Shown one piece after another: positions 1-5,674 of a stretch of DNA of 8,495 bases. Numbering within the stretch: position 1 is the first letter of the stretch; each line of letters begins with the position of its first letter. The position numbers and the translations under genes are program-made. The DNA comes from Streptococcus sp. A12. GTDB lineage: Bacteria; Bacillota; Bacilli; Lactobacillales; Streptococcaceae. Below the pieces are notes generated by a model that was given only the letters and a program-made list of their open reading frames with translations, searched no databases and was not told the origin of the DNA. The DNA lies in assembly GCF_905372335.1 (NCBI RefSeq), contig NZ_CAJPOU010000050.1:1-8495 (forward strand), read 5' to 3'.

Positions 1-5
1 CAACT

Positions 6-539
6 TTATTTATTTCGCAGTTCAACATAACGGTTGTACCAAATTTTGATGTATTCCTCAGAGAAAGGACCTAATTGATTGTTGATCCAATCTACAAGGA
101 TTTTGACATTTTCTTTTAGGATAAAGTCAATGTCATCTGAATAGTTCATTTTGCGTTTGTGCTGTTCGTATTCTTCTACGTCCAGCAGTTTCTTTTCACC
201 ACCAGGAAAGACTTTGACATCAAGATCATAATCAATATACTTTAGTGCCTCCTGATCCATATAAAATGGACTGGCTAGATTACAATAGTAGGACACTTCA
301 TTATCGCGGATCATAGCGATGATATTGAACCAGTACTTCTTATGAAAGTAGACGATTGCTGGCTCTCTGGTAATCCATCTTCTACCATCGCTCTCTGTAA
401 CGAGAGTATGATCATTGACGCCGATCAGTGCGTTTTCCGTAGTTTTTAGTACCATGGTGTCTCGCCACGTTCGGTGGAGACTTCCATCATGTTTATAACT
501 TTGAATTGTAATAAAGTCGCCTTCTTTAGGTAGTTTCAT
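6..539 (-). CDS. DUF402 / UPF0374 (YgaC-type) nucleoside tri-/diphosphate phosphatase-like protein
   Basis: This is a complete 177-residue cytosolic protein of the DUF402 family. Characterised Gram-positive relatives hydrolyse nucleoside tri- and diphosphates with a divalent metal. The sequence shows the family layout: a beta-rich N-terminal half ([13 protein letters not shown] at 7-19, [11 protein letters not shown] at 56-66), the acidic strand [14 protein letters not shown] at 101-114, and [11 protein letters not shown] at 118-128. The clustered acidic residues D103, D105, D107, D120, E122 and E123 are plausible metal ligands. A helical tail follows. The ATG is preceded by a modest AGAAAG ribosome binding site. 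The gene follows recX on the same strand after 87 bases, in which it has its own extended -10 promoter, so it may be both read through from recX and independently transcribed. The family assignment is firm; activity on nucleotides is taken from homologues and is not visible here. Confidence 0.88.
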   Translation of the reverse strand: MKLPKEGDFITIQSYKHDGSLHRTWRDTMVLKTTENALIGVNDHTLVTESDGRRWITREPAIVYFHKKYWFNIIAMIRDNEVSYYCNLASPFYMDQEALKYIDYDLDVKVFPGGEKKLLDVEEYEQHKRKMNYSDDIDFILKENVKILVDWINNQLGPFSEEYIKIWYNRYVELRNK

Positions 540-577
540 AACTTACCAACTTTCTACAATCTAAGTATATCCTCTAT

Positions 578-586
578 ATTGTATCA
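578..586 (-). promoter_or_regulatory. Extended -10 promoter of the DUF402 gene
   Basis: On the minus strand the sequence reads TGATACAAT, a TGN-TACAAT extended -10 element. Transcription should begin near 571, leaving a leader of about 30 nt before the ATG at 539. The expected -35 region (601-606, CCCTTA) is poor, so the promoter relies on the extended -10 and perhaps on a regulator bound at the palindrome in the spacer. Confidence 0.6.
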
Positions 587-602
587 TATTTTCATGAAAA
601 TA
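587..602. promoter_or_regulatory. 16-bp perfect palindrome in the promoter spacer, candidate operator
   Basis: TATTTTCATGAAAATA is perfectly self-complementary. It occupies the spacer between the -10 and -35 regions of the promoter reading into the DUF402 gene. Its left half, ATTTTCATG (588-596), recurs as a direct repeat at 607-615, 19 bp away. That fits a dimeric regulator binding one full site and one half site. It resembles the CodY box (AATTTTC-N-GAAAATT) but has a two-base rather than one-base centre, so assigning it to CodY would be a guess. Confidence 0.45.
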
Positions 603-626
603 AGGGATTTTCATGTGAATTTTTAT

Positions 627-1403
627 TTAAAGGAATTCGCGAAGAGCTGTAGAAATGTCAGAGTAGTCGTAGCCTTTGCGAGCAAGAGCTTGGGTGAGGC
701 GTTGTTTGAGATCGTAGCCCTCATATTTTCGTGAGTATTTCTGGTGCTGTTTTTCCAGTTCCTTCATAATCAGGTCGAGTGTTTGTTCTTCATCTGGCTC
801 GATATCCAACTGGTGATAGGCTTGCTTGGCAACTTCATAACTGAAGCCTTTATTGATAAGATTTTGTGTGATTTTATCTTTTAAGGCTCGTGGTGGAAGT
901 TTTTTAGCGTATTGTTTGGCTAATTTTTTGGCAGTTCGTTGAGCTACCTCGGAAAAATCAAATTCTGAGGTGATCTGATCTATATAGTGGGAAGAGACTC
1001 CTTTTTGAATGAGTTTTTGCTTGAGGAGATAGGGTCCCTTGTCACCTGAGAGGTGATTGGATTGAAAGATAGCCCGAGTATAGGCCAAGTCGTCGATCCA
1101 CTTGTCTTCTTTCAAGGTGTTTATGACGGTTTCAATAGTTGATTCGTTGATTTCATGCTTGGCTAAGTAGTCACGAACTTCGCGAGCTGTACGGGCTTTG
1201 AAAGAAAGGTGATAAAGGGCTAAATTCTTAGCATGGGAAAGCTGAGCAAAAGTTTGGATTTCCTTGAGTTCTTCCTGGCTAATTTCCTTGTCTCGTGAGA
1301 GCATGAAGCGGACGATGGTGTCTTCTGTAATGTAGAGGGATTCGGCTTGATCCAGCTCTAGAAGGTAGAGTCGTTTTTTCTTTTCTAATTTGGTAATTTT
1401 CAT
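627..1403 (-). CDS. recX: Regulatory protein RecX
   Basis: This 258-residue protein is a full-length RecX, the small helical protein that binds RecA filaments and inhibits or modulates their strand-exchange and coprotease activity. Gram-positive RecX proteins are longer than the enterobacterial form, and this length fits. The signature [14 protein letters not shown] is at 67-80. Repeated three-helix units are recognisable from the recurring L-x2-KG-(x)n pattern: [10 protein letters not shown] at 131-140, [10 protein letters not shown] at 182-191 and [10 protein letters not shown] at 240-249. The protein is very rich in Lys and Glu with no membrane segments. The ATG at 1403 is preceded by an AGGAA ribosome binding site. 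It is divergent from rlmD, an arrangement that also occurs in other streptococci. It lies away from recA, so coordination with recA must act through regulators. The assignment is confident. Confidence 0.95.
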   Translation of the reverse strand: MKITKLEKKKRLYLLELDQAESLYITEDTIVRFMLSRDKEISQEELKEIQTFAQLSHAKNLALYHLSFKARTAREVRDYLAKHEINESTIETVINTLKEDKWIDDLAYTRAIFQSNHLSGDKGPYLLKQKLIQKGVSSHYIDQITSEFDFSEVAQRTAKKLAKQYAKKLPPRALKDKITQNLINKGFSYEVAKQAYHQLDIEPDEEQTLDLIMKELEKQHQKYSRKYEGYDLKQRLTQALARKGYDYSDISTALREFL

Positions 1404-1511
1404 AGGATTCCTGTTTCGTTTCGATTTTATTTTGGGTTATGATTAATCTTTCTCTCTATATTATTCGTATTCTTATTGAGAAATGTTTGTAATTCTTTGT
1501 TTTTCTTTTCA

Positions 1512-1520
1512 ATTCTATCA
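1512..1520 (-). promoter_or_regulatory. Candidate recX promoter (extended -10)
   Basis: On the minus strand the sequence reads TGATAGAAT, a TGN-TAGAAT extended -10, with a weak TTTCTC at the 17-bp -35 position (1535-1540). The recX leader would be about 100 nt. The element overlaps the rightward promoter for rlmD: each promoter's upstream part lies within the other's spacer. I saw no better candidate between here and the recX start. Confidence 0.4.
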
Positions 1521-1545
1521 TATTCTAAACGAATGAGAAACTACA

Positions 1546-1554
1546 TGGTATAAT
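1546..1554 (+). promoter_or_regulatory. Extended -10 promoter of rlmD, apparently giving a leaderless mRNA
   Basis: TGGTATAAT is a perfect TATAAT with the TGN extension and no recognisable -35. A start seven bases beyond the -10 falls on position 1561, the A of the rlmD ATG. No Shine-Dalgarno sequence precedes that ATG. Confidence 0.7.
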
Positions 1555-1560
1555 AGACAT

Positions 1561-2919
1561 ATGAATCTAAAAGTTAAACAAAGAATTCCTTTGAAAATCA
1601 AGCGAATGGGAATTAATGGAGAAGGGATTGGCTTTTACAAGAAAACCTTGGTCTTTGTGCCAGGGGCCTTAAAGGGCGAAGATGTTTTTTGCCAAATTAC
1701 TGCGATTCGGAAGAACTTCGCAGAAGCCAAGCTCTTGTCCGTCAACAAGGCTTCCAAGTATCGGGTAACGCCAACCTGTGATATCTATGAGACCTGCGGG
1801 GGCTGCCAGATTATGCATCTGAAGTACAGTAAGCAGTTGGAGTTCAAAACGGACTTGCTGCAGCAGGCCTTGAAAAAATATGCTCCTAAGGGGTATGAAA
1901 ATTATCTGATCCGTCCGACGCTTGGGATGGAAAAACCACAGTATTATCGGGCCAAACTTCAATTTCAGACGCGTAAATTTAAGGGGCAGGTCAAGGCTGG
2001 TTTGTACGCTCAAAATTCCCATTATTTGGTGGAATTAAGGGACTGTCTGGTCCAGGATCCGGTCATTCAGGAAATCGCTAATCATGTAGCGGAGTTATTG
2101 ACCTACTACCAGATTCCGATTTCAGATGATCGGAAGCAATTGGGAGTTCGAACCATCATGGTGCGCCGGGCTCGTAAGACTGGACAGATCCAAATGATCG
2201 TGGTGACGAGTCGGCAGATTAATTTAACAGACTTGGTCGCGGATTTGGTAGAAAAACACCCTGAAATTGTGACGGTGGCAGTCAATCTGAATACCTCCAA
2301 ATCCAGCGAGATCTATGGAGAGAAGACACAGATTATTTGGGGACAGGAGACCATTCGAGAAGGGGTCTTGGATTATGAATTTTCCTTGTCTCCTCGGGCC
2401 TTTTACCAGTTAAATCCTGAGCAGACAGAAGTCCTCTATAGTGAAGCTGTCAAGGCATTGGATGTATCACCAGAGGATCATTTGATTGATGCCTATTGCG
2501 GGGTAGGGACCATTGGTTTTGCCTTTGCGGACAAGGTCAAGAGTGTCCGGGGGATGGACATTATCCCTGAAGCGATTGAGGATGCCAAGTATAATGCTAA
2601 GCAGATGGGATTTACTAATACCCACTATGAAGCTGGGACGGCTGAGGAAATTATTCCTCGTTGGTACAAGGAAGGCTATCGGGCAGATGCAGTCATTGTG
2701 GATCCACCACGGACAGGACTGGGGGTTCAATTGATTGACACCTTGTTGCGCTATGCCCCTCAAAAGATGGTTTACGTTTCTTGCAATGTTTCCACCCTGG
2801 CGCGGGACCTCGTGGACTTGACCAAGGTGTATAATGTCGTCTACATCCAGTCAGTGGATATGTTTCCCCATACAGCTCGGACAGAGGCTGTGGTGAAATT
2901 AGTCAAGAAAGCCAAATAG
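1561..2919 (+). CDS. rlmD: 23S rRNA (uracil-5-)-methyltransferase, RlmD/RumA family
   Basis: This 452-residue SAM-dependent enzyme makes 5-methyluridine in 23S rRNA. An N-terminal TRAM domain (about 5-62, with [17 protein letters not shown]) binds RNA. The [4Fe-4S] cluster cysteines are C73, C79 and C82 ([10 protein letters not shown]) plus C162. The Rossmann SAM site is [10 protein letters not shown] at 310-319, and DPPRTG is at 381-386. The catalytic nucleophile is C408 in [11 protein letters not shown], and the general base is E442 in FPHTARTE. All key residues are intact. The ATG at 1561 is the only usable start: a TGA at 1534-1536 closes the frame upstream with no ATG, GTG or TTG between, and the TRAM domain needs these first residues. 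There is no ribosome binding site, which fits a leaderless transcript. Streptococci often carry two RumA-family enzymes, so whether this one targets U1939, U747 or both cannot be told here. Confidence 0.94.
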   Translation: MNLKVKQRIPLKIKRMGINGEGIGFYKKTLVFVPGALKGEDVFCQITAIRKNFAEAKLLSVNKASKYRVTPTCDIYETCGGCQIMHLKYSKQLEFKTDLLQQALKKYAPKGYENYLIRPTLGMEKPQYYRAKLQFQTRKFKGQVKAGLYAQNSHYLVELRDCLVQDPVIQEIANHVAELLTYYQIPISDDRKQLGVRTIMVRRARKTGQIQMIVVTSRQINLTDLVADLVEKHPEIVTVAVNLNTSKSSEIYGEKTQIIWGQETIREGVLDYEFSLSPRAFYQLNPEQTEVLYSEAVKALDVSPEDHLIDAYCGVGTIGFAFADKVKSVRGMDIIPEAIEDAKYNAKQMGFTNTHYEAGTAEEIIPRWYKEGYRADAVIVDPPRTGLGVQLIDTLLRYAPQKMVYVSCNVSTLARDLVDLTKVYNVVYIQSVDMFPHTARTEAVVKLVKKAK

Positions 2920-2933
2920 AGTAGGAATCAACA

Positions 2934-3038
2934 ATGGATATTTGGGAAATCATGTATGAGAAGGCCAATTAGAGAGCCGAAGAGCTTTCCCAGGAGGAGC
3001 GTTAGATTCCGAAGATCTTAGATGAGAGAAGAATGTGA
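2934..3038 (+). pseudogene. Short decayed reading frame with two in-frame TAG stops
   Basis: Directly after rlmD, an ATG with a good AGGA ribosome binding site (2923-2926, seven bases away) opens a frame reading MDIWEIMYEKAN, then TAG (2970-2972), RAEELSQEER, TAG (3003-3005), IPKILDERRM and TGA. Both TAGs could have arisen from CAG (Gln) by single transitions. The resulting peptide would be a highly charged helix. That makes a dead small gene or gene remnant more likely than random spacer. I cannot name the parent family. The 12-residue opening peptide could still be translated. Confidence 0.35.
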
Positions 3039-3047
3039 GAGTGAAAG

Positions 3048-3281
3048 ATGGACAATAAAATTGATGTATCGATTCCCGTTGCTCAAGTCATTGATCAACA
3101 TCCGGAAGTATTGGACTTGTTGGTGGAGTTGGGCTTCAAACCCTTAGCCAATCCGATTATGCGCAATACAGTTGGGCGCAAGGTTTCCTTGAAACAAGGA
3201 TCAAAATTAGAAGGCACTCCTATGGAGAAGATTGTACGAACACTAGAGGCCAATGGCTATGAAGTAGTGGGGCTAGACTAA
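3048..3281 (+). CDS. DUF1858 domain protein
   Basis: This 77-residue protein matches the DUF1858 domain: a short helical fold with the typical opening IDVSIPVAQVIDQHPEVLDLLVELGFKPLANPIM split over residues 4-38, followed by MEKIVRTLEANGYEV at 59-73. The domain is found next to, or fused with, hemerythrin-like and other redox proteins and resembles the N-terminal domain of ScdA/RIC iron-centre repair proteins. Its stop codon TAA overlaps the ATG of the next gene by one base (TAATG), which implies translational coupling and a joint role with the DUF438 protein. The protein is soluble and has no cysteines. Upstream only a weak purine-rich stretch (GAGAGTGAAAG) serves as ribosome binding site. 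No promoter is evident nearer than rlmD, so it may be transcribed from there. The molecular role is unknown. Confidence 0.85.
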   Translation: MDNKIDVSIPVAQVIDQHPEVLDLLVELGFKPLANPIMRNTVGRKVSLKQGSKLEGTPMEKIVRTLEANGYEVVGLD

Positions 3282-4627
3282 TGAGTGATGAACGAATTCA
3301 TGTCTTGAGAGACATCTTATTAGAGCTTCATCATGGAGCTTCTCCTGAGTCAGTACAAGAGCGCTTTGATGCGACCTTTAGCGGGGTGTCTGCGATTGAG
3401 ATTTCCCTCATGGAGCATGAACTGATGAACTCCGATGCAGGTATCACCTTTGAGGATGTCATGGAGCTATGCGATGTCCACGCCAATCTTTTTAAGAACG
3501 CTGTACAAGGGGTCGAAGTGGCAGATACAGACCATCCAGGCCATCCAGTTCAGATTTTTAAACAGGAGAACCTAGCCCTTCGAGCCGCTATGATGCGGGT
3601 CCGTCGCTTGCTGGATAATTATGAGACGACAGAGGATCCTGATATGATCCAGGAGATTCAGAAAGGACTCTTGCGTCAGCTGGGCTTGGTGGGTCAATTT
3701 GATCGGCATTATCGTCGCAAGGAAGAGTTGATGTTTCCGATTATGGAGCGCTATGGGCATGATTCCCCTCCCAAAGTCATGTGGGGAGTGGATGACCAAA
3801 TTCGAGAACTCTTTGCGAAAGCTATGGACGTAGCCAAGAAACTACCAAGTTCTGGTATTTCTGAAGTCAAAGAGCGCTTTGAAGCCTTTGCGCAAGAGTT
3901 TGAGGCTATGATCTTCAAGGAAGAATCCATCCTCTTGATGATTTTACTGGAGGCTTTTAGCCAGGATGATTGGCTATCCATCGCGGAAGAAAGTGATGCC
4001 TATGGCTATGCCATTATCATTCCGAGTGAGAAATGGGTGCCGAAACGTGTGGACTTCAAGGAAGAAGGAGCAATAGAGTCAGAAAGTTCAGGTGAGGCCC
4101 TTCCTTCTTCAAATGGAGGCGAGCACCGTCAGGTCATTGAGACTCCTGAGGGACAATTGACCATTACCTTCACGCCTAAGAAAAAAGAAGAGAGCTTCGA
4201 CCGTCAGCAACCACAAGCTTTTGGCCATGGATTTTTATCGGTGGAGCAGGCAAATTTGATCTTGAACCATCTACCGATGGAGATCACTTTTGTCAATAAG
4301 GATGATATTTTCCAATATTACAATGATGCAGCGCCTTTTGAGGAGATGATCTTCAAACGGACACCGTCGCAGGTAGGACGCAATGTTGAGCTGTGTCACC
4401 CGCCAAAATACTTGGAGAAGGTCAAAGCCATCATGCAGGGGCTTCGAGAAGGGAAAAAAGACAAGTACGAAATGTGGTTCAAATCCGAATCACGTGGGAA
4501 ATTTGTCCATGTCACTTATGCGGCAGTGCGTGATGAAGCAGGAGATTTTCAAGGTGTCTTGGAATATGTCCAGGATATCCAACCTTATCGGGAGATTGAT
4601 AGTGAATTTTATAGAGGATTGGAGTAA
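3281..4627 (+). CDS. DUF438 - hemerythrin-like - PAS domain protein
   Basis: This 448-residue soluble protein has three parts. DUF438 covers about 1-75. A hemerythrin-like four-helix bundle follows (about 84-235), with candidate metal ligands H85/H88 in DHPGHPVQIFKQEN, H143 and E148 in HYRRKEELMFP, and E214/E215 in FKEESILL. A low-complexity acidic linker (about 258-312) leads to a PAS domain of the PAS_10 type (about 317-436) containing the CHPP motif at 372-375. Classical hemerythrins have a His in the W-G-x-H-D-x-I-R helix; here it is WGVDDQIR, with D171 in that place. The combination suggests sensing of oxygen, NO or redox state, or repair of iron centres, in the cytoplasm. There is no output domain such as a kinase or cyclase, so it probably acts through a partner, with the coupled DUF1858 protein the obvious candidate. 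The domain calls are firm; the ligand and function are inferred. Confidence 0.88.
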   Translation: MSDERIHVLRDILLELHHGASPESVQERFDATFSGVSAIEISLMEHELMNSDAGITFEDVMELCDVHANLFKNAVQGVEVADTDHPGHPVQIFKQENLALRAAMMRVRRLLDNYETTEDPDMIQEIQKGLLRQLGLVGQFDRHYRRKEELMFPIMERYGHDSPPKVMWGVDDQIRELFAKAMDVAKKLPSSGISEVKERFEAFAQEFEAMIFKEESILLMILLEAFSQDDWLSIAEESDAYGYAIIIPSEKWVPKRVDFKEEGAIESESSGEALPSSNGGEHRQVIETPEGQLTITFTPKKKEESFDRQQPQAFGHGFLSVEQANLILNHLPMEITFVNKDDIFQYYNDAAPFEEMIFKRTPSQVGRNVELCHPPKYLEKVKAIMQGLREGKKDKYEMWFKSESRGKFVHVTYAAVRDEAGDFQGVLEYVQDIQPYREIDSEFYRGLE

Positions 4628-4629
4628 GA

Positions 4630-4884
4630 ATGAGCTACGAAAAAGAATTTATGAAAGAATTTGAGGCCTGGATCAAGACTCAGGTCATGATCAATGAGAT
4701 GGCCCTGACAGAAAGCAAGAAGGTCTATGAAGAGGATCAAGACGAGCGGGCCAAGGAAGCTATGATCCGCTACGAGAGTCGCTTGGATGCCTATCAATTC
4801 CTTCAAGGGAAGTTTGCTAACTACCATGAGGGGAAAGGGTTCCACGATCTTCCAGATGGCTTGTTTGGAGAGAGAACCTATTAA
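4630..4884 (+). CDS. DUF1912-like small streptococcal protein
   Basis: This is a complete 84-residue protein, almost entirely helical and strongly charged, ending FHDLPDGLFGERTY. It resembles the DUF1912 family, known essentially from streptococci and of about this length. No catalytic motif, cysteine or membrane segment is visible. The long runs of Glu and Lys with the heptad-like pattern in about 1-65 suggest a coiled-coil or helical-hairpin dimer. A GGAG ribosome binding site (4621-4624) sits inside the last codons of the DUF438 gene, and only two bases separate that gene's stop from this ATG, so the two are co-translated from one operon. A hairpin follows its stop codon. No function is known to me. 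Confidence 0.8.
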   Translation: MSYEKEFMKEFEAWIKTQVMINEMALTESKKVYEEDQDERAKEAMIRYESRLDAYQFLQGKFANYHEGKGFHDLPDGLFGERTY

Positions 4885-4905
4885 AGGCTCTCTGTGAAAG
4901 CCTTT
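4883..4905 (+). terminator. Hairpin after the DUF1912-like gene, weak terminator candidate
   Basis: AAAGGCT (4883-4889) pairs with AGCCTTT (4899-4905) in a 7-bp stem that begins in the stop codon. A proper T-run does not follow, so termination may be inefficient or absent. Confidence 0.3.
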
Positions 4906-4940
4906 GACTAGCTGGATTTGGCTGAAAATAGTGCAATGAC

Positions 4941-4968
4941 TTGATTTTTCGAGGGATTGTGTTACAAT
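4941..4968 (+). promoter_or_regulatory. Sigma-A promoter of the HhH protein gene
   Basis: TTGATT (4941-4946), a 16-bp spacer and TACAAT (4963-4968) with a TGT extension form a good vegetative promoter. The start site should be at about 4975, giving a leader of about 90 nt. Confidence 0.75.
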
Positions 4969-4974
4969 AAAAAA

Positions 4975-5048
4975 GTTGAACAGACGTCAACGAATTATCG
5001 AAAGTAATATTGGTGATGAAACCTTGTTGCCTTAGGGATTGATCACTG
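4975..5048 (+). promoter_or_regulatory. Foldable 5' leader of the HhH gene
   Basis: From the predicted start, three hairpins can be drawn one after another. GTTGA (4975-4979) pairs with TCAAC (4987-4991). ATTAT (4994-4998) pairs with GTAAT (5004-5008) around CGAAA. GGTGAT (5012-5017) pairs with ATCACT (5042-5047), enclosing CCTT/AGGG (5022-5025/5034-5037). A mini reading frame MKPCCLRD (5016-5042) lies inside the third. It matches no riboswitch class I can recognise. Confidence 0.3.
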
Positions 5049-5055
5049 GATACGT

Positions 5056-5061
5056 AGGAGG
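5056..5061 (+). promoter_or_regulatory. Perfect Shine-Dalgarno fixing the HhH gene start
   Basis: AGGAGG lies four bases before ATG 5066 and selects it over an in-frame TTG at 5039 that has no such signal. Confidence 0.9.
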
Positions 5062-5065
5062 AAAA

Positions 5066-5413
5066 ATGGCAAAGAAGAACGTTAACCGTGCGAAACAATA
5101 CAAACATCAAAATAGACATCTTTTGAAAAAAGCTGTCGCAACTGTAGGAGCAGCTGTTAAAGAGGCACCTAAAAAGGTTGAGAAAGCAGCAAAAGCAGTA
5201 GCGAAAGAAGTGAAACAAGTAGCTTCTTCAGTGGAAGAATTCGCTGCAAGCTTGGAAGGTGTGGCACTTGATCGTGCGCAAACATTCTATGATGAAGGTA
5301 TTCGCTCTGTTGCGGACTTCGCAAACTGGACAGAGAAAGAGTTGTTGGCCCTTAAAGGAATCGGCCCAGCAACTATCAAAAAATTGCAAGAACTTGGTGT
5401 CAAGTTTAAATAA
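5066..5413 (+). CDS. Small Lys/Ala-rich helix-hairpin-helix protein
   Basis: This is a 115-residue protein in two parts. The N-terminal half (MAKKNVNRAKQYKH onward, to about residue 60) is rich in Lys, Ala and Val, with repeats of the KAAKAVAKEV kind resembling histone H1-like or HU-type tails. The C-terminal half carries a helix-hairpin-helix motif, with the hairpin GIGPATIKKL at about 99-108 preceded by FYDEGIRSVADFANWTEKELLALK. HhH motifs bind the DNA backbone without sequence specificity. Together this suggests a nucleoid-associated or DNA-structure-binding protein, but that is inference. The start is ATG 5066. It has its own strong promoter and a long leader, and no terminator is visible between it and the T-box promoter downstream. 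The HhH call is firm; the role is unknown. Confidence 0.85.
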   Translation: MAKKNVNRAKQYKHQNRHLLKKAVATVGAAVKEAPKKVEKAAKAVAKEVKQVASSVEEFAASLEGVALDRAQTFYDEGIRSVADFANWTEKELLALKGIGPATIKKLQELGVKFK

Positions 5414-5429
5414 TCGCTTTTGTGATTTC

Positions 5430-5458
5430 TTGCTATTTCCGGGAAAACTTGATAAAAT
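5430..5458 (+). promoter_or_regulatory. Promoter of the T-box / GNAT / valS transcript
   Basis: TTGCTA (5430-5435), a 17-bp spacer and TAAAAT (5453-5458) with a TGA extension. The start site is expected at about 5465, just ahead of the T-box stem I. It begins only 16 bases after the HhH gene stop. Confidence 0.75.
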
Positions 5459-5464
5459 GAACCT

Positions 5465-5655
5465 GTTAGAGGTGTTTTGAATTCCACGTTTTACAGAAAG
5501 TGGCGGTGCTGAGAAGTCCACAAATGTGTCAAAACTGGTTGCTAATGGATGAAAATGAAATAAACAAAGTTGCGGGCTCTGCCCGAAATTGGGTGGTACC
5601 GCGGATAAATACATTCGTCCCTTTCTAGTCTGACTAGGAAGGGATTATTTTTATG
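5465..5655 (+). promoter_or_regulatory. T-box riboswitch (tRNA-sensing leader), probably valine-specific
   Basis: The hallmark GGGTGGTACCGCGG is at 5591-5604, and its TGGT (5594-5597) can pair with an ACCA tRNA end. Stem III is CGGGC/GCCCG (5573-5577/5581-5585). Stem I can be drawn: GTTTTGA (5474-5480) with TCAAAAC (5529-5535), CACGTTT (5485-5491) with AAATGTG (5522-5528), then the ACAGAAA bulge and the GTGG/CCAC (5500-5503/5517-5520 region) apical stem. CCC at 5619-5621 can pair with GGG 5591-5593 (antiterminator) or join the terminator. The valine triplets GTG (5526-5528) and GTC (5528-5530) lie on the 3' side of stem I where the specifier belongs, but the usual GAA before the specifier is missing, so the specifier is not settled. 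valS downstream supports valine. Confidence 0.93.
5618..5652 (+). terminator. Intrinsic terminator of the T-box
   Basis: TCCCTTTCTAGTC (5618-5630) and GACTAGGAAGGGA (5632-5644) are complementary with one G-U pair, leaving a 3-5 base loop, and are followed by TTATTTTT. Uncharged tRNA would favour the antiterminator and so expression of the genes downstream. Confidence 0.92.
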
Positions 5656-5674
5656 TTTCGGAAAGGAGATTTGA

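Noticed and set aside
587..602. CodY box
   Set aside because: The half sites fit, but the centre has two bases instead of one, so it is reported only as a palindromic operator candidate.
1669..2763. Antisense and alternative-frame reading frames over rlmD
   Set aside because: They lie opposite or within a strongly conserved enzyme, have no ribosome binding sites, and their translations are low-information and Cys/Pro/Ser-rich.
3572..3981. Antisense frames over the DUF438 gene
   Set aside because: They are shadows of a well-supported coding sequence, with no start signals or recognisable protein features.
5039..5065. Longer HhH protein from an in-frame TTG
   Set aside because: The TTG has no ribosome binding site, whereas the ATG at 5066 has a perfect AGGAGG, and the extension would be encoded across the Shine-Dalgarno itself.
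4906..5065. BOX/RUP-type streptococcal repeat or riboswitch of a known class
   Set aside because: The hairpins in this spacer do not match any BOX, RUP or known riboswitch motif that I can recognise, so only a generic foldable leader is reported.
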